Assembly: GCA_963824805.1 (NCBI GenBank)
Contig: CAWGQZ010000080.1
Location: 62,001-126,000 of the forward strand
Direction of reading: 5' to 3'
DNA from: DATBAT01 sp963824805
GTDB lineage: Bacteria; Acidobacteriota; Terriglobia; Terriglobales; Acidobacteriaceae
DNA length: 64,000 nt
A program made the translations under genes and the position numbers. How positions within the stretch are numbered: the first letter of the stretch is position 1; each line of letters opens with the position of its first letter. Below are positions 9,688-19,156 of this stretch, in pieces. The notes below the pieces were generated by a model. That model was not told the DNA's origin. It searched no databases and saw nothing but the letters and a program-made list of their open reading frames with translations.

Positions 9688-11492
9688 TCGTGCAAAGCCT
9701 CCTTTCTTTGCGGAGTCGTAACCGCCAACTGGGTAAAGCTGTTCAGCGAAGCGCTCAGTCCCAGAAAATGCTCCAGCACACTCGCGAAAAGGTACGCCCC
9801 ACCGCCCGTGAACTGATCTTCATCGAGTTCTATTTGCACCCGCATACCGCGTGCAAAGGTGATGCCGTCGTCGGAAGAGACTCGCGCGAAGTGCCGCTTG
9901 CTTTGCACATTAAGGATGCTGTCGATCACATTCTGTGAATACGCCGATCGCCCGTGATCGTACAACCGCAGAATTTGCTGAAGTGACTCCCGGCCTTCCT
10001 GCACCAGCGACAAATGATTCAACGAAAGATGCGAGATAAGCCGCCACAATGCGCTTTTGCCTATTGGTGGACGCATCGTCGCTGTGGGCTTCCGCAGTGC
10101 GACAATTCGCTTGAGGGCACCCGAGCCTTCGAGTTCAAAGTCTCCCTCTTCATTACCAAAAGGAAGCCGAGCCGGAAGGTCCCGGTTGGTGCAGGTGGTG
10201 CGGATGGAAATAATAGTCCCCTCGGGATCGACCGGACGCATCGAGAGATCGACCAGCGACAGGAACATGTCGGTTCCCTCATCATTCGGACGGTTCGAAG
10301 GTCGTCGTCGAGCAAGCCAGAAACTTTGCTGCTTGTTGCCACGGGTCGTGTGTTTGAGCGAATAAAAGGGCTCGAAAGTCGTCGTCTGCTGTGTCCCGGT
10401 GTTAATACAGGTCACATCGTCAACCGAGAAAACTTCGGTTGCGTATGGGCGCCGCACGTCCGGTTGAATCTGATATTCGTACTTGCGCTGCGTCAATTGG
10501 ATCGGTTCGGCCGTCTGAGGGAATAAGTTGACGATGGGCGAACATCCCAAACGGAAGGTCTTTTTCGACAGTTCGATCTCAAGGCGTTCCCGCCGGTCTT
10601 CGCCCTCCACGTCAGAAATTAGAAATATGAATTCGACGGCGTCCTTGAACCCTGCAGGCCACACTCGCTCCAGCCCGGTGAGATCAACGAAGAAAAACTT
10701 TTCTGGGAAGCTGAAATACTCCATCAACAAACGGTGCCCGATGAAGGAACGGTGCGAATAGGGCACCATGCCTTCATTCTCGCCAAATCCCACCGCCTTT
10801 AGCGCTGATGCCGGCAGAGTGACCGGAAGGACTCTTGATTTGGGGTTCGGATCGCGCACCAGGATTCGGTTGACCCGGCTGAAAAGAAGTTCGTAAACCG
10901 TGTTAACGAAGCCGCCTTCGCCGTCAAGATAGAAACGCAAATTGCCGACATTCAGCTCCTGCAAATTCACATCGGGCGCGCAGCGAAGTTCCAGGCGAAT
11001 GGCGCCGGAAGAATCAGACGCCTTCACTGCCGGTTGCAGTCTTCCGGGTGTCTTCCACTCTGCGGCGGCAACCGATAACGGCCACAGCGTGGTGTCATAG
11101 CAGGTGCGGAAGGTGCAAGGCACTCCGCCCACCGGACGAGAATACAAAGCTGAATTTCGGTCGATCCGCAGAGCCGTCGTCAGCTTGCCTTTGCTGGGAT
11201 CAAGCTGGAATTCGGCGACCGACATCGAAGGCACTGGCCGAATCAACTGAGGATAGATAACCGTCAGCAGGGCTTCGCTGATCTCGGGGAATTCGTCATC
11301 CATCTTCAGATGAATGCGGGCAGCAAGAAAAGCAAACGCTTCGAGCAACCGCTCCACGTGCGGGTCTTCGCATTTGGTCGGCTCTAGAACGAGGCGCGAC
11401 GCGACTTTCGGGTTCTTTTCCGCAAACTGGCCAGCCATTTTGCGCAGGTAGTCAAGCTCCCGCTCGTAGTAGAGCAGCAGATCATCCCGCAT
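9651..11492 (-). CDS. tssF: T6SS baseplate protein TssF
   Basis: A 613-residue TssF (ImpG/VasA). The start MRDDLLLYYERELDYLRKMAGQF, with AEKNPKVASRL and VERLLEAFAFLAARI after it, is diagnostic. I place the start at 11492, where GGGAGG lies five bases upstream; an in-frame ATG at 11522 has no such site. It overlaps the tssE 3' end by 11 bases and the tssG start by 37 bases. With two TssF per TssG it makes the baseplate wedge that docks the VgrG spike and the sheath. Confidence 0.95.
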   Translation of the reverse strand: MRDDLLLYYERELDYLRKMAGQFAEKNPKVASRLVLEPTKCEDPHVERLLEAFAFLAARIHLKMDDEFPEISEALLTVIYPQLIRPVPSMSVAEFQLDPSKGKLTTALRIDRNSALYSRPVGGVPCTFRTCYDTTLWPLSVAAAEWKTPGRLQPAVKASDSSGAIRLELRCAPDVNLQELNVGNLRFYLDGEGGFVNTVYELLFSRVNRILVRDPNPKSRVLPVTLPASALKAVGFGENEGMVPYSHRSFIGHRLLMEYFSFPEKFFFVDLTGLERVWPAGFKDAVEFIFLISDVEGEDRRERLEIELSKKTFRLGCSPIVNLFPQTAEPIQLTQRKYEYQIQPDVRRPYATEVFSVDDVTCINTGTQQTTTFEPFYSLKHTTRGNKQQSFWLARRRPSNRPNDEGTDMFLSLVDLSMRPVDPEGTIISIRTTCTNRDLPARLPFGNEEGDFELEGSGALKRIVALRKPTATMRPPIGKSALWRLISHLSLNHLSLVQEGRESLQQILRLYDHGRSAYSQNVIDSILNVQSKRHFARVSSDDGITFARGMRVQIELDEDQFTGGGAYLFASVLEHFLGLSASLNSFTQLAVTTPQRKEALHEWQPRAGRKILV

Positions 11493-11982
11493 GGGCGCCT
11501 CCCGAAAGGCGGCATGCGCCACTTCTCAACTCGATTACGGTATCGAACGAAATCGGCTCGGGCGACGGATCCATGAGCAGCATGGCCTCGATGCGAAGCC
11601 GGAACTCCTGGATTCCCGCTGCCCCTGATTCGATAGGCACTATGCGTACGTTACCCAACCGCGGCTCGAACAGTTTGATCGCAGCCAGCAACTGGCGGAC
11701 GAGTTTTGTCTGGTCGGACGCGGACACCATGGTGAAGGAAGAAAAATCCGGCAAACCAAAAACGTAGGTCGAACGGTTCACTTCCTTGAGCGCCTCGTCA
11801 GGTTCCTCAAAGATGCGCCGTGTATTCAGAAGCCATTCTAGGTCGCGACGAACCGCAGCCTTCAGCACGCGCACCGATTGTGCCCGGCTAAGGGGCGATT
11901 CAACCTGGCTATGAGGTTCGTTGTCGATTAAACGGTCGAGGACGGAAAGCGTGACCGTAACGTCGCCTGGGGTCCTCGCCAT
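11482..11982 (-). CDS. tssE: T6SS baseplate protein TssE (gp25-like)
   Basis: A 166-residue protein with the gp25/lysozyme-like baseplate fold. The LSVLDRLIDNEP start, VLKAAVRRDLEWLLNTRR (with the conserved RDLEWLLN), YVFGLPDFSS, and the C-terminal FEPRLGNVRIVP and FRLRIEAMLL segments are typical. TssE initiates sheath polymerisation on the baseplate. It starts 3 bases after the tssA stop, so the two are tightly coupled. Confidence 0.94.
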   Translation of the reverse strand: MARTPGDVTVTLSVLDRLIDNEPHSQVESPLSRAQSVRVLKAAVRRDLEWLLNTRRIFEEPDEALKEVNRSTYVFGLPDFSSFTMVSASDQTKLVRQLLAAIKLFEPRLGNVRIVPIESGAAGIQEFRLRIEAMLLMDPSPEPISFDTVIELRSGACRLSGGAHAG

Positions 11983-11985
11983 GGT

Positions 11986-13792
11986 TTACCCCGCGCCCAG
12001 TGCCCGCACCGGGTCGAGTCGGCAAATGCGTTCGAATAGCCTTTGCTTTTCCGCGGCATCCTCCTGCACCCGGGCACTTACGGTCATGATGGTGGCAAGG
12101 GCTGCCGCGATGGTTTGGCGCTCCTCCCAGTCTTCCAACTTGTGAGTTTCGATAACGGCTGCGATGTCCTCGAGCAGAGGCTGTGCGATGGCTTGGTGCC
12201 CCGATGACACGCACAGATTCACCAGCTGAAGTGTGCGCTGAAAACGTCCTCGACCGGAGCGTTGCTGGGCAATTTCGCTGCGCATGATCTCGAATGCCTT
12301 GTCGGCGAAACCGGCTGCCAGCGCCTGCTGCGCCAGGGCATAGCTGTCTGAGGCCTTTGCAGGCCAGGAAGCACTGGCGGCACCGCTTTCGGCGATGTCG
12401 CTGGAGGGAGCGACGGCAGCGCCTTCGAGAAGCCGTTTCAGCCACGCTTTGGTTTCCGAATTCGCGGTCGGAGTGTCATCGAGCAAGCTGGCTTCCAGTA
12501 ACTGCGGAAGGTCAGTCAATAAAGTTCGCAACTCCGAACGGATGGCGTTTGCAATCGCTTCGTACTTACTCCCCAAGCCGTCACACGCCTCGATTGAGGC
12601 CCGCTGTAGGTCCAACCATGCCCGGCTGCAGGGAAGGGACATGGCGTTCTCCGCAGCCTCCAGAAGGTCCGCCCAATTGTGGCTGAGTGCGAGACGCTTA
12701 ATGTGCTGCCGGAGTTCAGTGGGAGGCGCTTCCAACATCGTCGCGTCTGAGTTTTGCGCGGCCGCGCGTAATTCTCCCCAACGCAACCCCCTCATCATCA
12801 GGTAGGGGGCCGGGCTATGCGGTTCGCGCTTGCGCAAAAATGCAGCGGCAGTAGCGATGGCGGCGATTGCCTGCCGGCGATCCGCAGGCTCAGAACTCGC
12901 CAGACCAATCAGAATTCCAGCGGGACCGCTGGCTGATGCAGCACTCGCGGCGCCAGCCAGAGGTCGGCCATTGCCCTCGGCTGATGAAGCCGCGGCAGGT
13001 TGTTCTACAACATCCGGCTCGGTCTCGCGCTTCTTCTGCAGCAAGGTGTGGATGGAATGCCTGACTTCCTCGCGTCGCGATTTTCAGCTTACCGAGAGAT
13101 GGTGCTGAATTTCCAAACTTTTGACTGCAGACCTCGTCAAGGGTCCTGATTGTCTCCAGGCAGGCGTCGAGGTCCTTTTCCGCCTGCGCATAGAAAGCCT
13201 TTGAAGTTTCTGAGAAAGCCTTGTCGAAGAGCTCAGGGGCCAGTTTCCCTTCGGTAAGTCGTTGGGCGCGGGTCTCCTTCTCTTTATCGGTCTGCGCGGC
13301 CTGCTCATATCCAACCACGCGTGATTCTTTGAATTTGAACCAGTCGTATCCCGAGCGAACCATGGGAACGGATTTAAGAGGAACTTCCAAGGCCGAACCG
13401 ATCCATTCGAGAGGCGCTGCCCGCAATTCCAAGTCCCCTTCGTCGATGGGCGGGTAAAGGGTCTCCCAAAAACTCGAAATTAGACCCTGGCAAAGAACCA
13501 AGCCCTGATTGAGTCCGGAATAGCCCTCGGTCCAGAGCATCGCCTCGGTGAGCCAGGCAGCAAGCTGAAGATCCTTGGTTCGAGTGGAAAGCGCCTCTTG
13601 GGCAAGCTTCTTCACTAGCCCAAAGTCAGCTGATTTGCGCTCGTGCTGCCAGTCGCCTTGTGCCAGGTTGTCGTCCTGCCGGCGGGCCTCTTTTATCCTG
13701 TCGTAAATGAGCAGCTTGGTGTCGTAGCGGACGTCGGTTCCGCTTGGATTGTCGCCGGCAATGGGGGTTAAGAGGTTTTCACTTAGCGGCAT
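11986..13792 (-). CDS. tssA: T6SS protein TssA, interrupted by a one-base frameshift
   Basis: Two overlapping reading frames together encode one TssA. The first (from ATG 13792) has the ImpA N-terminal domain: LTPIAGDNPSGTDVRYD, AWLTEAMLW, GLVLCQGLISSFWETLYPP. It reads on to a LGKLKIAT segment near 13080 and then goes out of frame. The second frame picks up EEVRHSIHTLLQKKRETEPD (the usual linker after LGKLK) and runs through a Pro/Ala-rich stretch to a VasJ-type C-terminal domain. One extra base around 13072-13077 explains the break. TssA initiates and caps sheath and tube assembly. A sequencing indel is more likely than a real mutation, because both halves are well conserved and the neighbouring genes are intact. 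Confidence 0.9.
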
Positions 13793-13806
13793 GGAATGAA
13801 TTCAGA

Positions 13807-14544
13807 TCAATCAGCTGCGGGAGAAACCGACTCATCAACGGCAAACTCCAGCGAGCGTACCTCGAGGAACGGAATCTCCTCATCATCCAGGAAGAATGTC
13901 TTCTGGCCGGAAGGATACTCGCGTCCTTCATCGTCCGCCGCCCAGTCTGTGACTCGACCCAACCAAACCGACTCGTTGCCGTTCTTCCACGAATAGGGAT
14001 AGATCGCAGGAATCAACACTTCCCCGAGCTCGGTTCCCTTGAACGCAGGCCCGGTTTTAACGAAGGCCGGCGTCCACAGTGTGTCGCGCAACCGCTTCGG
14101 TGGTTCGATCTCAACCGAGGCGATATGTTCGAACGGAATCCAGAGATAGGCGCCAGCCGCAAAAACTTCCAGACGGGGGCCTATGTCGGGATCTGCGTCC
14201 CTTAAACTCTTGAATGCCTTTCCGTTGAGTTTTCCTTCTGGGCAGGCAGAAGACTTGGCAGCCGGGAATTCTTGCCGATCGAAAACGCCGTGCCGGAGTC
14301 TCTCGGCGTGAAGTGCGGAGTAGTACAGCACCGCACCCAATTCTGTTTGTGAATCGCCTTGGGCTAGGACGCCAAGCTGCTTTTCCGCGCGATCAAAATC
14401 TCCGGAAAAGCAAAGCAGTTCGAAGAGGAAGGTGCGCTGGGCGGTATCCGCAGGGCGCTCCCGCAAGTAAGCGGAGAGCTCTCCCTGTGCCTCGCGCACC
14501 TTTCCTTCTTCGAACAAGCGCTTCGCAGTCGCTGGGCTGGGCAT
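13807..14544 (-). CDS. tagJ: T6SS accessory protein TagJ (ImpE family)
   Basis: A 245-residue TagJ/HsiE-type protein. The N-terminus has TPR-like helices (LFEEGKVREAQGELSAYLRERPAD and FLFELLCFSGDFDRAEKQL). The C-terminal half carries the family motif LNGKAFKSLRDADPDIGPRLEV, AGAYLWIPFEHIASVEIEPP and LRDTLWTPA. In Pseudomonas the homologue binds the TssB N-terminus and modulates ClpV access. It lies between hcp and tssA, with 14 bases to tssA and 18 to hcp. TagJ occurs only in a subset of T6SS types, so its presence helps classify this locus. Confidence 0.93.
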   Translation of the reverse strand: MPSPATAKRLFEEGKVREAQGELSAYLRERPADTAQRTFLFELLCFSGDFDRAEKQLGVLAQGDSQTELGAVLYYSALHAERLRHGVFDRQEFPAAKSSACPEGKLNGKAFKSLRDADPDIGPRLEVFAAGAYLWIPFEHIASVEIEPPKRLRDTLWTPAFVKTGPAFKGTELGEVLIPAIYPYSWKNGNESVWLGRVTDWAADDEGREYPSGQKTFFLDDEEIPFLEVRSLEFAVDESVSPAAD

Positions 14545-14562
14545 AGGTCAACCGGAGCACTT

Positions 14563-15042
14563 CTACCACTTTACGAGCTTAAGAACGTCAAAACCTCGGT
14601 CCACGAAGCCCTGGAGCTTGCCATCTTTTTCAGGGTTGTAGCTGACCTTGATTTTCGAGAATGCAAAGGAGACCGACTCCGTCGGATTCTCATTGGACCC
14701 GGAAACCTGGACCGATGTAATCAAAGCATCTTCCATGTGAATCTTGAAGTAATCTTCCTGTTTATCGCCCATGGGTTTGTCATAAATAATATCCACCTTT
14801 TTCAGGTAGTTTCCCTGGACGCATTGCTCGAACAGGCTGGGCGAGGTTTTATCCAGGACTTTCATGACGCTGATATTGCTAAGGTCGGCGCGTCCCGACC
14901 GCGATTCGCTGCCAGAGGCTCCTGGTCCTATGACGGAGCTATTGGCAGCACCGAAGCTAAACGACAGGATGTCGATTGCGTTTGACCGGCTGGTGCTGGG
15001 TCCTGGAATCCCATCAATTACTAAATATGCGTTTACGGCCAT
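14563..15042 (-). CDS. hcp: T6SS tube protein Hcp (TssD)
   Basis: A 159-residue Hcp. Characteristic pieces are AVNAYLVIDGIPGPS, IDILSFSFGA, the RADLSNISVMKVLDKTSP strand pair, CVQGNYLKKVDIIY, and the C-terminal FAFSKIKVSY. Hexameric rings stack to form the secreted inner tube. A good ribosome site (AGGAG) lies five bases before the ATG. The 90-base leader after tssC holds a hairpin (15098-15117), which may let hcp be expressed more strongly than its operon neighbours. Confidence 0.96.
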   Translation of the reverse strand: MAVNAYLVIDGIPGPSTSRSNAIDILSFSFGAANSSVIGPGASGSESRSGRADLSNISVMKVLDKTSPSLFEQCVQGNYLKKVDIIYDKPMGDKQEDYFKIHMEDALITSVQVSGSNENPTESVSFAFSKIKVSYNPEKDGKLQGFVDRGFDVLKLVKW

Positions 15043-15097
15043 CGTTCTCTCCTTTGTGCCGAAACTTCAAAGTTGGTTGACAGAAATGTGGCGTTTA

Positions 15098-15117
15098 GCA
15101 CTCACACGCGTAAGTGC
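15098..15117. other. Hairpin in the tssC-hcp leader
   Basis: GCACTCAC and GTAAGTGC form an 8-bp stem (one G-T pair in the RNA) around a 4-base loop, in the only sizeable gap of the left T6SS operon. There is no T-run, so it is better read as an mRNA-processing or stabilising hairpin than as a terminator. It sits about 55 bases upstream of the hcp start. Confidence 0.45.
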
Positions 15118-15134
15118 GACGAATTCAGCAAAAA

Positions 15135-16622
15135 CTACTTGGCCGGGCCAGGAAGCTCTGCGACCAACCGCAGAGAGACCGTAAGCTCGTCCAGTTGGAA
15201 GTGCGGGCGCAAGAACGCAACTGCCCGGTAAACTCCAGGCTTTCCTGCAACTTCGGTGACCTCGATACGCGCCTCCCGCAAGGGGCGTTGCGCTTTGGTC
15301 GCCGGAGAAGCCATGTCATCGGGGGTCACATAATTAGTGATCCAGCGGTTCAGGAATCGCTCAGCTTCTTCGCGCGACATGAAGCTGCCGATCTTGTCAC
15401 GCATCATTGCCTTCAGATAATGCGCAAACCGCGACACTGCCATGATGTAAGGCAGTTGCGCGGACAGGCGGGCATTGGCGTTCGCCGAATCAGAATCGTA
15501 GACTTTCGGCTTCTGGCAGGTCTGAACGCTGAAGAAAGATGCGTAATCCGTGCCCTTACAGTGGACAAGCGGCACAAATCCCAAATCCGCCAGTTCCTTT
15601 TCGCGTCGGTCCGTGATCGGAATTTCTGTCGGGCACTTGAGGGCGATATCGCCTTCGTCGGTAGAGAAGTTGTGGACCGGGAGACCCTCAACCAATCCGC
15701 CGCCCTCGACGCCTCGCATCGCCACGCACATGCCGTACATAGAGAATGAGTTGGTCATCCGGGTTCCCAGGGAATAAGCAGCATTCATCCAGAGATACTT
15801 GGAGTGATCGGTGCCATCGACATGTTCTTCGTAGCTGAACTCGTCGACCGGCTTGCTGTCTTTTCCGTAGGGCAAGCGAGAGAGTGTGCGTGGCAGGCAC
15901 AGTGCAACGTAACGGGAATCTTCACTCTGTCGGAATGACTTCCACTTGGCGTATTCCGTGCTGTCGAAGATTTTGGCGAGATCGCGCGGCGCGTCAAGCT
16001 GGGTGAAGCTTTCCAGATTCAACAAGTCGGAAGCTGCAGAACTAACGAAGGGCGCGTGGGCCTGCGCGGCCACGTGCGAAATCCCTTCCAGCAGCGCCAT
16101 GTCTTCGGGATGCTTGCCAAACTCGTAGTCACCAATCAGGGCTCCAAACGGGGCTCCGCCGAAGACGCCGTATTCTTCTTCGTAGACCTTCTTGAACAGG
16201 GCGCTCTGATCGAACTCGGGCGCCTTTTCGATGTCGCGCAAAAGCTCTTTCTTGCTAGCGTTCAGCATCCGGATCTTAAGCTGCGTCCCGGTTTCGCTGT
16301 GGTCCATCATGTACTTGACGCCGCGCCAGCTTCCTTCCAGCTTCTGGAACGAAGGATGATGCATGATCTCGTTCAACTGGATCGAGATCAGATGATCGAT
16401 TTGCGCGATACGCGCATTGATCATCATCTCAGCGTCTTTGGCCACCGTCATCGATCCTTCAAGCACCTGGGAGACGAATTCCTGCACCAGGTTCTTGCCG
16501 CGCTCACGAGCTGCGGGTTCAGCTCCGAATCGTCCCTGTTCGACAATCTGATCGAGTAGACCTTTGTCCTCAGTCGTTACTGTGGTTGCAGCGCCGGGTT
16601 GGGAGGCTACTGGGTTAGCCAT
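15135..16622 (-). CDS. tssC: T6SS sheath large subunit TssC
   Basis: A 495-residue TssC (VipB/ImpD). Typical segments are MINARIAQIDHLISIQLNEIMHHPSFQKLEGSWRG, FGALIGDYEFGKHPEDM, SSAASDLLNLESFTQLDAPRDL, CLPRTLSRLPYG and the C-terminal FQLDELTVSLRLVAELP. It polymerises with TssB into the contractile sheath. Its start overlaps the tssB end by 8 bases, ensuring balanced synthesis. Confidence 0.97.
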   Translation of the reverse strand: MANPVASQPGAATTVTTEDKGLLDQIVEQGRFGAEPAARERGKNLVQEFVSQVLEGSMTVAKDAEMMINARIAQIDHLISIQLNEIMHHPSFQKLEGSWRGVKYMMDHSETGTQLKIRMLNASKKELLRDIEKAPEFDQSALFKKVYEEEYGVFGGAPFGALIGDYEFGKHPEDMALLEGISHVAAQAHAPFVSSAASDLLNLESFTQLDAPRDLAKIFDSTEYAKWKSFRQSEDSRYVALCLPRTLSRLPYGKDSKPVDEFSYEEHVDGTDHSKYLWMNAAYSLGTRMTNSFSMYGMCVAMRGVEGGGLVEGLPVHNFSTDEGDIALKCPTEIPITDRREKELADLGFVPLVHCKGTDYASFFSVQTCQKPKVYDSDSANANARLSAQLPYIMAVSRFAHYLKAMMRDKIGSFMSREEAERFLNRWITNYVTPDDMASPATKAQRPLREARIEVTEVAGKPGVYRAVAFLRPHFQLDELTVSLRLVAELPGPAK

Positions 16623-17139
16623 TGGTCTCTCCCTCCTTCGGCCCGATTTCTTTCTTCAACTTGTCAAGATTCTCGGTCTTGCCGACCGCATCAAGAAGCA
16701 GTTCTTCGAGCTTATCGTTGCCTTGAAGAGTTCCCCGCAAGTCCGCCAATCGCGTGCGCAAATCCAGCATCTCCTTGAGAGGCTTGACCTGCTTGGCGAC
16801 ATTGACGGGCTCGAAGTCATCCAATTTCTTGAAGTGAAGATCGACCTTCAACTGAGGCGCGTTGGCATCCTCGCTGAGCTTGTTCTCCACCGCGAAAGAG
16901 AGATGCGGCTTCATACCCTCAAGCACGCTGTCAAAATTGTCGGGGTTTACCTCGACAAACTTGCGATCCTTGAGCCGCGGCAGCGGCTGTTCGGGCTGGC
17001 CGGTGAAGTCTCCAAGCACTCCGACCACAAATGGCAATTCCTTGACTTCGATTGCGCCGCCGACCTCAACGTCGTACGTAATCTGAACGCGAGGTGGACG
17101 CACGCGGTCCAATTTGTGTTGCGCGCTTTGTCTGGCCAT
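16615..17139 (-). CDS. tssB: T6SS sheath small subunit TssB
   Basis: A 174-residue TssB (VipA/ImpB). It shows RPPRVQITYDVEVGGAIEVKELPFVVGVLGDF, KLVEVNPDNFD-like and FKKLDDFEPVNVAKQ segments and a C-terminal charged tail. It is the first gene of the left T6SS operon. AGGAG lies five bases before the ATG. Order and coupling with tssC are as in most T6SS loci. Confidence 0.96.
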   Translation of the reverse strand: MARQSAQHKLDRVRPPRVQITYDVEVGGAIEVKELPFVVGVLGDFTGQPEQPLPRLKDRKFVEVNPDNFDSVLEGMKPHLSFAVENKLSEDANAPQLKVDLHFKKLDDFEPVNVAKQVKPLKEMLDLRTRLADLRGTLQGNDKLEELLLDAVGKTENLDKLKKEIGPKEGETNG

Positions 17140-17609
17140 CAGATCTCCTAACGATCACAGAATGAAAATAACTTTTGCGCTTGCTGATCCTAAATGCGTG
17201 GGAATGCCTCTCTTGGGGGGAAAGAAAAACAGTTGAGAAGCTAAGGAGCGGCCCTAAACCAGTCTCCAATACCCTGCATTGGCAACCCCATTGAACATAT
17301 CCGACACTTCCCGCGCAACCGTAAAATTATTGAGATCGACGGGAACGGAACTCCAGCGCAGGAGCGGACTGCCGGAGCGAGGGAATTGTAGCACCAAAGT
17401 TAGAAACTGCAGCGGTATCACAACAAAAATTTATCTGCCGTCCGTCTTTGTGTCAGCCCTGCCTGTACCCGGAAAGCCATATATGGCGGGCGTGTCGCCT
17501 CGGAGACAATGTAGTATTCTCCGAACTCCGCCCATGATTGCGAGCGGTGGCGCCAGCAGCTGAGGCACTAGCCTTTCCATACTTCGGTCGCGGAAAGACC
17601 ACCAAACAA
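17140..17609. other. Divergent intergenic region between tssB and the methyltransferase gene
   Basis: About 470 bases without a convincing gene. It must hold the promoter of the long leftward T6SS operon and that of the rightward methyltransferase gene. I could not find a good sigma-70 or sigma-54 (GG/GC) match on either strand, so the promoter type remains open. Confidence 0.5.
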
Positions 17610-19067
17610 ATGAAAATCCTGTCACCCGAACACGCCGCCCGCCTCCGCCAGTTTCTTGCCGACTCCGGTTACGAGGAAGACCATCTGCGGGAAAAACTTG
17701 GGCTTTCCGAGCTGCCCTCCAGCCGCCTACGGAACCTGGCCAGACTCCTGGACGGAACGCGGGAAAACACCTGCCTGAATTCCCTGCTGCGCTGGTTCTG
17801 GATCGGAGTGCCGGTAGATTCCGCCACGGCCCAAGCATCGGTCCCTCCATGGTTCACCGATCTCGGCCTCGATTGCGGACTGCTTCGCGAGGATGCCGGG
17901 AAAATCGTTCCCGAGGCGATGCTGGTTCCGACGGGAGGGCTTGCGGTAGCCTCCGACCACACCCGGCACATTGAGGCTGGCAATGCCCAGTGTGTCTTAT
18001 GGCCAAATCCCACCAGCCGCCTGCTCTCCCGGTTCATGGTGCCTCGGCCTTCCAGCCTCACTTTGGACCTCGGCACCGGCAACGGGGTTTTAGCGCTGCT
18101 TGCGGCTGGACACAGCGAGCACGTGGTTGCAACCGACTTGAACCCCCGGGCCACGGACTTCGCGGCTTTCAATGCACGCCTGAACGGCATCGAAAACATC
18201 GAGGTACTGACGGGAGATACCTTCGAGCCAGTCAGAAGCCGCCAGTTCGATTTGATCCTCTCGAACCCGCCTTTTTTCATTACCCCTGCTACCCGCTACC
18301 TTTTTTGCGATAACCCTCAGGAACTCGACCAGATGTGCCGCAGCTTGGTGCGACAGGCCCCGTCTCACTTAAACGACGGCGGATACTTCCAGATGCTCTG
18401 TGAATGGGCCCAATTGAGGGGACAGCCGTGGGAGGAGCGGGTCTCCGAATGGTTCGATGGTATCGGCTGCGATGCCTGGGTCATGAAAGGACATAGTCAG
18501 GATCCGGGCGAGTACGCCCAGGAGCGTATCCGAGAAACCAATCCGTCGCCTGAGCGAGATGCCGAGCTTTATGACAGCTATATGAGCTATTACCGGGAAA
18601 AAGGCGTAGAGGCTATTCACGATGGGATGGTGGCAATCCGCAAGCGGCCGGGTAAGAACTGGGTGCTCATAGAAGAGGTTTCGCAAACTCCGAAGGAGTC
18701 CTTCGGGCAGTCGGTGATAGACAGGTTCGAGGCTCGAAATTTCCTGCAGGAGCATGCCTCTGACGATCAACTTCTGCAAGCCAAGCCAAAACTATCTCCC
18801 GACGCCCGGCTAGAAGAGCAGTTACGCCCCATCGATGGCAAATGGCAGGCAACTTCCCTTAGCCTTCGCCTCGGTAAGGGCCTTCCTTATTCGACAACAG
18901 TTCAACCACTGGTGGTGGAGTTTCTCAGCGCGTGCGACGGAACCAGGACGATGGGAGAACTGGTCGCCGCTCTGGCGACCAAGGTTGATGCGCCACTCGA
19001 GCAAGTGCAAAAAGAGTGCGCAGCCATCGCCAGGGTATTAATTGATCGCGGCTTTGTGAGGTTTTAG
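17610..19067 (+). CDS. SAM-dependent methyltransferase with winged-helix-like C-terminus
   Basis: I use the ATG at 17610 (485 residues); an earlier in-frame start at 17538 adds 24 poorly conserved-looking residues. After a helical N-terminal domain, the Rossmann core has motif I DLGTGNGVLALLAA, motif II ATDLNPRA and the catalytic-type motif NPPF at about residue 217. NPPF/NPPY enzymes methylate nitrogen on glutamine, adenine or guanine; the arrangement resembles PrmC/RlmG-type enzymes. The last 60 residues (GTRTMGELVAALA, VDAPLEQVQKECA, LIDRGFVRF) look like a PqqD/winged-helix module. It is divergent to tssB. Substrate is unknown, and a T6SS link is only positional. Confidence 0.75.
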   Translation: MKILSPEHAARLRQFLADSGYEEDHLREKLGLSELPSSRLRNLARLLDGTRENTCLNSLLRWFWIGVPVDSATAQASVPPWFTDLGLDCGLLREDAGKIVPEAMLVPTGGLAVASDHTRHIEAGNAQCVLWPNPTSRLLSRFMVPRPSSLTLDLGTGNGVLALLAAGHSEHVVATDLNPRATDFAAFNARLNGIENIEVLTGDTFEPVRSRQFDLILSNPPFFITPATRYLFCDNPQELDQMCRSLVRQAPSHLNDGGYFQMLCEWAQLRGQPWEERVSEWFDGIGCDAWVMKGHSQDPGEYAQERIRETNPSPERDAELYDSYMSYYREKGVEAIHDGMVAIRKRPGKNWVLIEEVSQTPKESFGQSVIDRFEARNFLQEHASDDQLLQAKPKLSPDARLEEQLRPIDGKWQATSLSLRLGKGLPYSTTVQPLVVEFLSACDGTRTMGELVAALATKVDAPLEQVQKECAAIARVLIDRGFVRF

Positions 19068-19156
19068 CCGCTTGACGACTGTACAGAGTCCTTTCATAAT
19101 TCCTGCCGTGCGTGGCGGCCATTAAATCACGTGGACCGGCATGCTAAGGTGTGTCG

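Noticed and set aside
13060..13090. Programmed ribosomal frameshift in tssA
   Set aside because: There is no slippery heptamer or stimulating hairpin at the joint, and many other genes here have similar random indels.
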